Positions 22,414 through 30,166 of a DNA stretch of 34,058 nucleotides are shown here, piece by piece (the stretch's first letter is position 1; every line of letters starts with the position of its first letter). Where the stretch lies: positions 1-34,058 of the forward strand of contig CAKUBE010000015.1 in NCBI GenBank assembly GCA_934636715.1, given 5' to 3'. This DNA comes from an uncultured Arachnia sp. Lineage in GTDB: Bacteria; Actinomycetota; Actinomycetes; Propionibacteriales; Propionibacteriaceae. The notes beneath the pieces were generated by a model. It ran no database searches, had not been told where the DNA came from, and worked only from the letters and a program-made list of their open reading frames with translations. Position numbers and translations under genes: made by a program.

Positions 22414-22437
22414 GGCGAACCCAAAGCCCGGATCTGG

Positions 22438-22453
22438 GGGTACAGGTGTACCC
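22438..22453. promoter_or_regulatory. Perfect palindrome upstream of the MarR gene
   Basis: GGGTACA-GG-TGTACCC, 7-base perfect arms, lies 39 bases before the marR ATG. It is a likely autoregulatory operator of the MarR-family protein. Confidence 0.5.
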
Positions 22454-22492
22454 TCTTGGATCGGAAGCACACATGCCTCAGAATAGGATGAT

Positions 22493-22939
22493 ATGGAACA
22501 CGTGCTCGGCTACGAGCTGCACCGATTGCTCTGGTTCATCGACCACAAAGCCAACGAACGTCTCCGCCCACACGGGCTTACCTACACCCAGTTCCGGATC
22601 CTGCGCTCGGTCGACGCGCTCTCACCTGTGACCGGCAAGGATCTCGCCGCGTTCCTGCTGGTGACCCCCTCCTCCATGTCGAAGTCGGTGACCCGGCTGA
22701 TCGACCAGGGGTTCGTCGTCGACACCCAGGCCCGCGGGGTCGGAAACATCCAGCGCCTCGCGCTGACGAGGAAGGGCAAGGCCCTCCTCGATCCCATCGC
22801 CGAGGAGCTGGACGCCGTCCTGAACCACATCACGGCGAGCAGCGGGGTGGATCCCGAGACCCTGGGGAACGCCCTGCGTCATATGACGGAGGAGTTCAGC
22901 AAGATCTCGGGCGCCGTCAGCCACCCGGCCTCCCCGTAG
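22493..22939 (+). CDS. MarR-family transcriptional regulator
   Basis: A protein of 148 residues with the MarR winged-helix layout. The N-terminal dimerisation helix holds LGYELHRLLWFIDHKANERL, and HTH plus recognition helix are in LTYTQFRILRSVDALSPVTG then LAAFLLVTPSSMSKSVTRLI. The wing is in VDTQARGVGNIQRLALT, and the C-terminal helices complete the dimer. The ligand is unknown. AGGA lies 4 bases before the ATG at 22493. A perfect palindrome upstream suggests autoregulation. It is convergent with the DUF255 gene (18-base gap). Confidence 0.87.
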   Translation: MEHVLGYELHRLLWFIDHKANERLRPHGLTYTQFRILRSVDALSPVTGKDLAAFLLVTPSSMSKSVTRLIDQGFVVDTQARGVGNIQRLALTRKGKALLDPIAEELDAVLNHITASSGVDPETLGNALRHMTEEFSKISGAVSHPASP

Positions 22940-22957
22940 GGCCGCGGAGACTCGTCC

Positions 22958-24967
22958 CTACACCCTCGACCACAGCGGGGTCTTGAGCTCCGCGTAGTCC
23001 GTCACCGGGTCGAAGCACACCGTGCCTCGGCACACGTAGGCCGCGCCAGACGGTCGCTCATCGAAGAGCGCACCGAACCCTTGCGTCCCCTGCGGGCCCG
23101 TCACGACCAGTGACCCCGCAGGGGCGAGCCGCCACGCGGCGCGCGCCAACTCGTCGAACGGGTCATCCGTGACCACGACGACGATCGCGGGCTTCAGCCC
23201 TCGTCGCGCCTCGTCGGCGACCATCAGGTCGGCTAGGGCGGCACCCGCGAAACGCGGTGCCTCCGCGACCGTGCCCCAGGTGGTCCGCGCGGCGAGGTCG
23301 GCGCGCTCCACCAGGTCCGGACGCTCCGCGAGGAGGCCGACGGCGCGCAACGCGGCCACCAGCGCGGACGTGCCGCTGGGCGTGACGTTGTCGGTCAGTG
23401 AGCGCGCCCGCTCGAAGAGGCCCGTGTCGACGGCGTCGTAGAAGCCGCCGTCCGGGTGGTCGAAGAGCTCGACGGCGCGGTCGACGAGCGCCTCGGCGCG
23501 ACGCGCCCACGCCGCGTCCCCGGTCGCGCCGGCCAGCGCCACGAACGCCTCCGCGACGGCGCCGAAGTCCTCCGCGCCGCCCAGCGCGTCGCCCGCGCGG
23601 CCCCCGCGCGAGGACCGGCGGAGGTCGCCGTCGGCCAGGTGCACGCGCACGAGGTGATCGGCGGCGCGCACCGCGAGCTCCAGCCAGCCGGGCTCGTCGA
23701 AGATGAGGGCGCCCGTGACGAGCGAGGAGATCGCCCAGCCGTTCCACGACGCGACGACGAGCTCGTCGGCGGCCGGCCGGAAGCGCGTCGCCCGCTCCGC
23801 GAGCAGCAGGTCGCCGGCCTCCTGAAGCCTCGCGAAGTCGGGACGGCCGCGCAGCTGGAGGGTGGAGAGTCCATCCTCGAAGGTGCCGCCACGCGTGACG
23901 TGGAAGACCTCGGCGGCCCAGGCGCCCAGCTCGGGGCCCAGGGCGTCGTCGAGCAGTTCGGGGTTCCAGAGGTAGAAGATGCCCTCGTGCACCGCGCCGC
24001 GGATGTCGCAGGAGTCGGCGTCGAGGGCGGAGATGAGGCCGCCTTCCTCCGAGACCATCTCGCGCTCGATCCACTCGACGATGCCATAGGCCGTGCGCTC
24101 GAAGAGGGCGCGCAGGCCGGAGTCGTGGTCCGCCGTGCGGCGCCAGCCCCGCACGTAGGTGCCGAGCAGGAGCGCGTTGTCGTAGAGCATCTTCTCGAAG
24201 TGCGGGACGACCCAGCCGGGATCGACGGAGTAGCGGTGGAAGCCGCCGCCGATCTGGTCGTGGATGCCGCCGCGGGCCATGTGCTCGAGGGTGCGCTGCG
24301 CGAGTTCGAGCGTGCGCGGGTCGCCCTTGACGAGCAGGGCGTCGAGCACGGTCGGCGCGGGGAACTTGGGTGCGGTGCCGAAGCCGCCGTGGATGAGGTC
24401 GAAAGCGGACTCGACGGCGTCGACGGCCGCCACGAGGTCGGGCTTCCCTGCCGGGGCGGCGTCGGCGCGCGCCGTCAGCACCTCGATGAGGTAGTCTGCC
24501 GCCCCGCGCAGCTGGTCGCGCCGGAGGCGCCAGCCCTCGGCCATGGCCTCCAGGACCTGACGGAACGACGGCTGCCCGCCCACCGGCTGCGGCGGGAAGT
24601 AGGTCCCCGTGAAGAAGGGGCGGCCCTCGGGCGTGAGGAACGCCGTCATCGGCCAGCCTCCCGCGCCGTTGTTCATGGCCTGCGTGGCGGTCATGAACAC
24701 GGCGTCGAGGTCGGGCCGCTGCTGCCTGTCCACCTTGACGGGGACGAAGTGGGCGTTGATGAACTCGGCGATCGACGGGTCGTCGAACGACTCGTGGCTC
24801 ATCACGTGACACCAGTGGCACGACGCGTAGCCGACGCTCAGGAGGATGGGGCGGTCGAGTTCCCGCGCGGCGGCGAGCACCTCGTCGCCCCACTCCCACC
24901 AGTCGACCTGCTGGTGCGCGTGCTGGCGCAGATAGTCGCTGTCGGACTCGGCAAGGCGGTTGACCAT
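22958..24967 (-). CDS. DUF255 thioredoxin-fold protein (YyaL/spermatogenesis-associated 20 family)
   Basis: A protein of 669 residues. The N-terminal thioredoxin-like DUF255 domain (about 1-160) has the redox-type motif YASCHWCHVMSHESF (C50, C53). A long alpha/alpha barrel-like region follows (about 190-620), with YDNALLLGTYV and GIHDQIGGGFHRYSVD, resembling N-acylglucosamine 2-epimerase-like folds. The function is unknown across the family. The start is ATG 24967, because TAGGTT lies 7 bases upstream, rather than a codon seven residues earlier. From memory the mycobacterial counterpart (Rv1084) sits beside mca and hemolysin III; here mca is 6 kb away. Confidence 0.87.
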   Translation of the reverse strand: MVNRLAESDSDYLRQHAHQQVDWWEWGDEVLAAARELDRPILLSVGYASCHWCHVMSHESFDDPSIAEFINAHFVPVKVDRQQRPDLDAVFMTATQAMNNGAGGWPMTAFLTPEGRPFFTGTYFPPQPVGGQPSFRQVLEAMAEGWRLRRDQLRGAADYLIEVLTARADAAPAGKPDLVAAVDAVESAFDLIHGGFGTAPKFPAPTVLDALLVKGDPRTLELAQRTLEHMARGGIHDQIGGGFHRYSVDPGWVVPHFEKMLYDNALLLGTYVRGWRRTADHDSGLRALFERTAYGIVEWIEREMVSEEGGLISALDADSCDIRGAVHEGIFYLWNPELLDDALGPELGAWAAEVFHVTRGGTFEDGLSTLQLRGRPDFARLQEAGDLLLAERATRFRPAADELVVASWNGWAISSLVTGALIFDEPGWLELAVRAADHLVRVHLADGDLRRSSRGGRAGDALGGAEDFGAVAEAFVALAGATGDAAWARRAEALVDRAVELFDHPDGGFYDAVDTGLFERARSLTDNVTPSGTSALVAALRAVGLLAERPDLVERADLAARTTWGTVAEAPRFAGAALADLMVADEARRGLKPAIVVVVTDDPFDELARAAWRLAPAGSLVVTGPQGTQGFGALFDERPSGAAYVCRGTVCFDPVTDYAELKTPLWSRV

Positions 24968-24974
24968 GCGGGCA

Positions 24975-24980
24975 AACCTA
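24975..24980 (-). promoter_or_regulatory. Leaderless -10 (TAGGTT) of the DUF255 gene
   Basis: Minus-strand TAGGTT lies 7 bases before the ATG at 24967. Confidence 0.5.
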
Positions 24981-25009
24981 CCGGGCACCCGCCTCGCTGA
25001 GCGACCCGG

Positions 25010-25846
25010 CTAGCCCTTCGTCGCGCCCGACGTCAGGCCCTCGACGATCCAGCGGCTCGCGAACGCGAACAGCGCCATCGTCGGGATGATCGTCAGCACC
25101 GCCGCGGCCGCCATCGGGCCCCACTCGATGGCGAAGCTCGAGATGAAGCCGTTCAACGCCGTCGGGATCGTCCTGCGCTCGTTGGTGTTGATCAGCGTGA
25201 CCGCGAGGAAGAGCTCGTTCCAGACATTGACGAAGTTGAAGATGAACGTCGCGATGATGCCGGGGCCCATGACGGGCACGATGATCCGCCACAGCGCCGT
25301 CATCCGCGAGCAGCCGTCGACCATCGCCGCCTCCTCCAGGGAGTCCGGCACGTTGTCGAAGAAGCCCCTCAGCATGATCGACGAGAACGGGATCGTCATC
25401 GCGATGTAGATGAGGACGAGGCCGAAGCGGCTGTCGACCAGGCCGAGGTTGGTGAACATCTGATACAGCGGGCCCAGCGCGATGAACGCCGGGATCATCT
25501 GCGTCACCAGGAACGCCAGCATGACGGCGCCCTTCCCGCGGAACTGGAAGCGGGAGAGGATGTAGGCGCTGAGCAGGGCGATCAGCGTCGCGACGGCGCC
25601 CGCCGCCAGCGAGACGATGATGCTGTTGCCCAGCGCGTAGCCGAACATCATCTGGCCGAACAGCTTCTCGTAGTTCTCGAACGAGAACTCCTTGGGCCAG
25701 TAGCGCACCGGGTACTCGGCGATCTGGCTGGCGGGCTTGAACGACGTGATGATGATCCAGTACAGCGGGAACAGCGTGATCAGCAGCCAGATGGCCAGGC
25801 CGACGACCTTGATGGCGGACAGCCAGGCGGGAATCTTGTTGATCAT
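25010..25846 (-). CDS. CUT1 ABC transporter permease (MalG type)
   Basis: A protein of 278 residues with six predicted membrane helices. The EAA coupling loop is EEAAMVDGCSRMTALWRIIV (about 190-209). N-terminal FPLYWIIITSFKP is typical of MalG-type permeases. It pairs with the permease encoded just upstream, whose stop overlaps its ATG (ATGA). It is last gene of the operon. No ATPase follows: the next gene is the DUF255 protein behind its own promoter. A shared MsiK-like ATPase elsewhere in the genome is therefore expected. Confidence 0.9.
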   Translation of the reverse strand: MINKIPAWLSAIKVVGLAIWLLITLFPLYWIIITSFKPASQIAEYPVRYWPKEFSFENYEKLFGQMMFGYALGNSIIVSLAAGAVATLIALLSAYILSRFQFRGKGAVMLAFLVTQMIPAFIALGPLYQMFTNLGLVDSRFGLVLIYIAMTIPFSSIMLRGFFDNVPDSLEEAAMVDGCSRMTALWRIIVPVMGPGIIATFIFNFVNVWNELFLAVTLINTNERRTIPTALNGFISSFAIEWGPMAAAAVLTIIPTMALFAFASRWIVEGLTSGATKG

Positions 25847-26787
25847 GACGCCTGCTCCTTCGACAGCAGCCCGAGATAGATCGCGGTGAAGGTCACGAGA
25901 ACGCCCATCACGATGAAGCCGAGGGCCGAGGCCAGGCCGTAGTCGCCCTGCTGGGTGAACTGGATCATCCAGGTGGTGGCGATCTGGGTCTGGTTCGCGG
26001 GACCGCCGCCGGTCATGGCGTAGATGATGTCCGGGAAGTTGAAGATCCAGATGACACGCAGCAGCACGGTGAGCACCAGCGTCGTGCGGATGGTGGGGAT
26101 GGTCACCCGGAAGAGGGTGCCGAGGCGACCCGCGCCGTCGAGCGCCGCGGCCTCGTGCAGCTCGTCGGGCACCGACTGGAGCGCGGCGAGGATCATCATC
26201 GCGAAGAACGCGACGCCGTACCAGATGTTGGCGAGGATCACCGAGACCAGCGCCAAGTCCGGGTTGGCGAGCCACGGGATGGGGGTCTCCGTGATCCCGC
26301 TGCGCATCAGCATGTCGTTGAAGACGCCGAACTCCGAGTTGAACATCCAGCGGAACAGGATGCCGATCAGGAAGCCCGAGACGGCCCACGGGTAGAACAC
26401 GAGGGCCTGGTAGAGCCCGCGGAACCGGAACCGCTTCTTCAGCGCCAGCGCGATCAGGAAGCCGAACACGAACTGCGGCACCAGCGACCCGACCACCCAG
26501 AGAACCGAGTTCAGCATCACCTTGGCGAACAGCGGATCGGCGATCAGCGTCGCGAAGTTCTTCAGCCCCACGAAGGGCGTGTTCGTCAGATCCCACAGCG
26601 TCCACTGATGGAAGGCCATCCGGCCGCCCACGAAAAGCGGGTAGTACGTGAAGATGATGACGAAGAGGAAGGCTGGCGACAGGTAGGCGAAGATGGTGAG
26701 CGCCGTACGCCAGTTGAACTGCCGCCCCTTGGGGGGACGGGCGGTGGCGCCGCCCGTCCCCTTGGCGGCCTTAGCGGCCGTGGACAT
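25843..26787 (-). CDS. CUT1 ABC transporter permease (MalF type)
   Basis: A protein of 314 residues. A cytosolic basic N-terminus (about 1-27) is followed by six membrane helices and the EAA loop HEAAALDGAGRLGTLFRVTI (about 212-231). It is partner of the MalG-type permease. The ATG at 26787 lies 3 bases after the binding-protein stop, so the two are probably translated together. The family moves mono- or oligosaccharides and glycerol-phosphate compounds; the substrate here is unknown. Confidence 0.9.
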   Translation of the reverse strand: MSTAAKAAKGTGGATARPPKGRQFNWRTALTIFAYLSPAFLFVIIFTYYPLFVGGRMAFHQWTLWDLTNTPFVGLKNFATLIADPLFAKVMLNSVLWVVGSLVPQFVFGFLIALALKKRFRFRGLYQALVFYPWAVSGFLIGILFRWMFNSEFGVFNDMLMRSGITETPIPWLANPDLALVSVILANIWYGVAFFAMMILAALQSVPDELHEAAALDGAGRLGTLFRVTIPTIRTTLVLTVLLRVIWIFNFPDIIYAMTGGGPANQTQIATTWMIQFTQQGDYGLASALGFIVMGVLVTFTAIYLGLLSKEQAS

Positions 26788-26790
26788 CGG

Positions 26791-28101
26791 TTACCCGGCC
26801 CACTTCTCGGTCCAGAACTGATCCCAGCCCGCGAGGAGCTCGGTGGTCGTCTTCTTGCCGATCAGCACCTGCTGCAAGTCGGCCTCGGACCGCTGCATCC
26901 ATTCGGTCCACCAGGCGACGCCGCGAGGCTCCTCGACGGAGATCCACACGTCGGGGTTCGAGGTCATCTCGACGTATGCGGCCCACGGGCCCTCGCTGAA
27001 GAACGGATCCTCGCCGGCGGCGGTCTGGATCGGCACCAGCGAGTTCTCCTTGGCGAAGGTCGTCGACGGGTCACCGGACAGGAACTGCACCAGCTTCACG
27101 GCCTCGGCCTTGTGCTTCGACGCCTCGGTCACGCCCCAGCCCGCGGTGGCCATCGGCCAGGCGGCCTTGCCGGTCGGGCCGACGGGGTTCGTCGCGACGC
27201 TCCACTGGTCCTCGGTCAGCGAGGACTCCTTGACGACGGCGATCACCTCGGGATCCTGCAGCAGGAACGCGGTGGAGCCGTTGGTGAAGCCCTCGACCAT
27301 CTCCGTGAAGCCCCAGGCGACCGACGACTCGGGCGAGCCGGTCTTGAAGAGCTCGATGTAGCGGTCGAGCGCGGCCTGCGACTCGGGCGTCGAGAAGATC
27401 GTCGCGCCGCTGGTGACCTTGTAGGCGTTGGTGACGTCGAGGTTGTCGGCGTTCCAGGCCTGCAGGATGCTCATCAGCTGGCCCGCGGAGTTCTTGCCGC
27501 CGCGGAAGGCGTAGCCGTAGCGGTTCTTGGCCGGGTCCTGGATCTTGGCGGCCTGAGTGATCAGGTCGTCCCACGACTTCGGCGCCCCGTCGAAGCCCGC
27601 CTCCTTCACCAGGTCGGTGCGGTAGAAGAGGCTGAGGCCGTAGAAGCCGTAGGGGATGAACCAGGACTTGCCGTCGGCGTTGACCGCGACGTTCTTCGCC
27701 TGGTCGGTGAGCTGCTCGAACCCGGACCAGGCCTTGGTCTCCGCGGCCATGTCGTAGAGCCAGCCGTTGTTGCTGAACGGGCCGACCGTGAGGTCGCGCA
27801 CCTCGAGCACGTCGACGCCGGAGCCCGACTGCAGCATCTGCTGGATCTTCTGGTCGGCCTGCTCGCTGGGCGGTGAGACCAGGTTCACCTTGATGCCGGG
27901 GTTTGCCGCCTCGAACTCGCCGAGCAGCTTCTTGATCACCTCGGTGCGGCCGGGATTGGTGAGGCTCTCGACCATCTGCAGCTGGACATCGCCGCCGGCC
28001 GTGGAGCCGTCGCCGCCATCGCCATTGCCGTTGCCGCATGCGGTCAACGTCAGGGCCAGTGCCGATGCTGTCGCGACAACCGAGACTAGCTTCTTGCGCA
28101 T
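26791..28101 (-). CDS. CUT1 ABC transporter substrate-binding lipoprotein
   Basis: A protein of 436 residues with a lipoprotein signal (MRKKLVSVVATASALALTLT, then AC, C22), a Gly/Asp-rich linker, and a MalE-like two-lobe fold. Typical segments are FIPYGFYGLSLFYRTDLVKE and GWGVTEASKHKAEAVKLVQF. Aromatic residues in the cleft region (WFIPYGFY, YGYAFRGG) fit a sugar or other polar ligand. A perfect AAAGGAGG lies just upstream of the ATG at 28101. The aminotransferase gene ends 19 bases before it, so the two are co-transcribed. Confidence 0.9.
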   Translation of the reverse strand: MRKKLVSVVATASALALTLTACGNGNGDGGDGSTAGGDVQLQMVESLTNPGRTEVIKKLLGEFEAANPGIKVNLVSPPSEQADQKIQQMLQSGSGVDVLEVRDLTVGPFSNNGWLYDMAAETKAWSGFEQLTDQAKNVAVNADGKSWFIPYGFYGLSLFYRTDLVKEAGFDGAPKSWDDLITQAAKIQDPAKNRYGYAFRGGKNSAGQLMSILQAWNADNLDVTNAYKVTSGATIFSTPESQAALDRYIELFKTGSPESSVAWGFTEMVEGFTNGSTAFLLQDPEVIAVVKESSLTEDQWSVATNPVGPTGKAAWPMATAGWGVTEASKHKAEAVKLVQFLSGDPSTTFAKENSLVPIQTAAGEDPFFSEGPWAAYVEMTSNPDVWISVEEPRGVAWWTEWMQRSEADLQQVLIGKKTTTELLAGWDQFWTEKWAG

Positions 28102-28120
28102 CGTTCCTCCTTTGGATCGA

Positions 28121-29323
28121 TCATGATGCGTGTTTTCCCCCGAGTTGAGTGGTAGACCAGCGGTGGAGCAGGGGAATCCCCACCGTGGCCACATGGGCGA
28201 AGTCGTGTACGGATGTGTACACGTGAGACGACAGCCGGAGGTATCCGGAGCCGCCAAAACTGGTGAACGACACGGCCGTGCCGGTCTTGTCGCCGAACGG
28301 GACGCGCAGGGCGTCGGCCTCCTCGCGGGTCCGGCCCAGGCCCTCCGGCAGGCGGAACAGCCGCATCGGGCCGACGGGCTGGCCGACGTCGGGCAGCGGG
28401 TCGTCGACGACGGCGGTGAGGGCCTGGGCGACGACGGCGCCGCCCTCGTCGAGCACGCGCCGGGAGCGCTCGCGGATCACGGCCCAGCCCACGGCCTCGT
28501 CGAGGTGCCGCCACGCGAAGGGCGCGGTGAGCCAGGGCGTCAGGTCCTGTGTGCCGGCGTGATCGAACCGGGCGGGGAACGGCTCACGCGTCCCCCAGGA
28601 GTCGATCACGGGGAAGAGTTCCTCGCCGCCGTCGCGCGCCACGAGCACGGCGGCGCCGCGCGGCGCGCAGCCGAACTTGTGCAGGTTCCCCACCCAGTAG
28701 TCGGCCTCGCGGCAGACGGGGTCCGCCAGCACGCCTGGGGCGTGAGCGCCGTCGACGAGCGTCCGCACACCGCGCTCGCGGGCGGCCCTGCAGATCTCGT
28801 CGATGGGAAAGGCGCGCGCCGTGGCCGACGTCACCTGGTCGACGACGAGCAGCGTCGGACGGTGTCGGTCCATGGCGGCCGTCAGCCCGGCGAGGACATC
28901 GGCCGCCGTCGCGGCCAGCGGCACGTCGACGGTGTGGTCCCGCCCGCCGGTCCGCGCGGCGAGCCGCCGCGCGCCCATGCTGACGGCCCCGTAGCCGTGG
29001 GTGGTGAGCAGGACGTCGATCGGACCGCGCGCCATCAGCGACTGGTAGACGACCGAGGCGCCCGCGGAGGCGTTGACGACGAAGGCGAGCCTCGCCGGGT
29101 CCGTGCGCAGCAGCTCCGCCATCTCGATCCGCGCGGCGGCGACCCGCTCCGGCAGGCCGGCGAACCACCGCACCGGATTCCACTCCATCAGCCGCCGCAA
29201 CCGGTCCTGCTCCTCCTGCACCGCCACGGGGACGGCGCCGAAAGAACCGTGGTTGAGGTGCCGCACCCGGGGGTCGAGCGACCACCGCGGCTGCGGGTCA
29301 TCGATCGATGGTATGTGCTGCAC
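28121..29323 (-). CDS. Class V PLP aminotransferase / isopenicillin N epimerase-like protein
   Basis: A protein of 400 residues of PLP fold type I. HLNHGSFGAVP (22-32) is typical of the isopenicillin-N-epimerase-like branch. DGAHAPG (191-197) holds the PLP-pyridine Asp (D191) and His, and K216 in VGNLHKFGCAPRGAA is the likely Schiff-base lysine. Relatives include epimerases, desulfurases, and lyases, so the reaction is open. The start is GTG 29323: a GAGGAGG ribosome site precedes it by 4 bases and the longer upstream frame would cross the regulator's operators. It is first gene of an operon with an ABC importer, suggesting it acts on the imported compound or a product of it. Confidence 0.82.
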   Translation of the reverse strand: MQHIPSIDDPQPRWSLDPRVRHLNHGSFGAVPVAVQEEQDRLRRLMEWNPVRWFAGLPERVAAARIEMAELLRTDPARLAFVVNASAGASVVYQSLMARGPIDVLLTTHGYGAVSMGARRLAARTGGRDHTVDVPLAATAADVLAGLTAAMDRHRPTLLVVDQVTSATARAFPIDEICRAARERGVRTLVDGAHAPGVLADPVCREADYWVGNLHKFGCAPRGAAVLVARDGGEELFPVIDSWGTREPFPARFDHAGTQDLTPWLTAPFAWRHLDEAVGWAVIRERSRRVLDEGGAVVAQALTAVVDDPLPDVGQPVGPMRLFRLPEGLGRTREEADALRVPFGDKTGTAVSFTSFGGSGYLRLSSHVYTSVHDFAHVATVGIPLLHRWSTTQLGGKHAS

Positions 29324-29332
29324 GTATCCTCC

Positions 29333-29343
29333 TCGTCGGACAA
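29333..29343. promoter_or_regulatory. FadR/GntR-type operator-like site 1
   Basis: TCGTCGGACAA matches the T-N-G-T-NNN-A-C-N-A pattern of GntR-family sites at every fixed position. It lies right beside the ribosome site of the aminotransferase gene, where bound repressor would block the operon. Confidence 0.5.
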
Positions 29344-29396
29344 TCCTGACGGAGATGCGCCATTTCCGCCAGACCCGGGCGCAAATTCCCGCCCTT

Positions 29397-29407
29397 CTGT
29401 CTGACAA
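29397..29407. promoter_or_regulatory. FadR/GntR-type operator-like site 2
   Basis: CTGTCTGACAA matches the same pattern at 5 of 6 fixed positions. GTCTGACAATC (29399-29409) is identical at 10 of 11 bases to GTCGGACAATC (29335-29345), 64 bases away in the same orientation. Confidence 0.5.
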
Positions 29408-29432
29408 TCGTTACATACGGCATCATTGCGCC

Positions 29433-30149
29433 ATGGTGCAGAAGACATCGGTGTCCGCGGTGGAGACCGCACGCCGGGGGTTGTGTCAGCTGATCGCTAC
29501 CGGGGAGCTGACCGCCGGGGCCCCGCTCCCCAGCGAGGCGGAGCTGTGCGAGCGGTTCGGGGTGTCGCGGAGTTCGCTGCGCGAGGCGCAGCGCATGCTC
29601 ACCGTCGCCGGCGCCTTGGTGGCGCGGCCGGGAAGCAGCGCCGCGGTCTCCGACATGTCGGCGCGCCAGATGATGTCCGGGCTGGAGATGGTCACCCCCC
29701 TGCTGCCGCTGGAGCGCTACCTGGAGCTCTTCACGCTCCGCGAGGTCCTCGAGGGCCACGTCACCGCCCAGGCCGCCGCGCGCATGAGCGACGGCGAGGC
29801 CGCCGAGCTGTCGCGCGTCGCCCACGAGTTGGCCGAGTGCGAGCCGACGGACCGGGCTCAGCTCCTGGACACCCGCTTTCACACGCTCATCAGCGAGGCG
29901 GCGGGCGACGAGATCCTGACGGCGCTGCTCGAGACCATCCGCCGCCGAGGCCGCGACTACCGGGTCTTCGAGGACGGCGTCCACCACCACCTCAAGGAGG
30001 TGAGCGACCATGCCCACATCGAGATCGCTCACGCCATCCAGCGGCGCGACCCGGAGGGCGCACGGGCGCTCGCCATGCACCACGTGCGCGTGACGCGCTC
30101 GTGGCTGGAGGACATCCGCCCCGGTCCCGTCCTCTTCGAACATTTCTGA
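29433..30149 (+). CDS. FadR-type (GntR/FCD) transcriptional regulator
   Basis: A protein of 238 residues. The N-terminal winged helix has PLPSEAELCERFGVSRSSLR (31-50). The all-helical FCD effector domain (about 95-225) keeps the metal-binding set: D146 and H150 (DTRFHTLI), H193 (SDHAHIEIAHAI) and H216/H217 (AMHHVR). FCD regulators bind a carboxylate-containing metabolite through that metal. It is divergent from the aminotransferase-ABC operon across 109 bases that hold two similar operator-like sites. It is therefore the likely repressor of that operon and of itself. The ATG at 29433 has a weak -10-like CATCAT 6 bases upstream and no clear ribosome site. Confidence 0.87.
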   Translation: MVQKTSVSAVETARRGLCQLIATGELTAGAPLPSEAELCERFGVSRSSLREAQRMLTVAGALVARPGSSAAVSDMSARQMMSGLEMVTPLLPLERYLELFTLREVLEGHVTAQAAARMSDGEAAELSRVAHELAECEPTDRAQLLDTRFHTLISEAAGDEILTALLETIRRRGRDYRVFEDGVHHHLKEVSDHAHIEIAHAIQRRDPEGARALAMHHVRVTRSWLEDIRPGPVLFEHF

Positions 30150-30154
30150 TCAGG

Positions 30155-30160
30155 CACACT
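30155..30160 (+). promoter_or_regulatory. Possible leaderless -10 (CACACT) of the rhomboid gene
   Basis: CACACT lies 6 bases before the ATG at 30167. GGAGGA directly abuts that ATG, too close to be a good ribosome site, which favours a leaderless start. Confidence 0.35.
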
Positions 30161-30166
30161 GGAGGA

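Noticed and set aside
22404..22419. Hairpin TTCGCC/GGCGAA at the end of trhA as a terminator
   Set aside because: The T-run precedes the stem on the plus strand rather than following it, and the minus strand would give an A-run; the stop codon sits in the loop. Pairing is real but termination is not supported.
26155..27876. 573-codon plus-strand open frame opposite the ABC transporter genes
   Set aside because: Glu/Arg/Gly/Leu-rich shadow of three clear transporter genes with signal peptide, membrane and EAA-loop evidence on the other strand.
29324..29407. N-terminal extension of the aminotransferase beyond GTG 29323
   Set aside because: It has no ribosome site, encodes a Cys/Arg-rich stretch unlike the family and crosses both operator-like sites; GAGGAGG fits the GTG at 29323.
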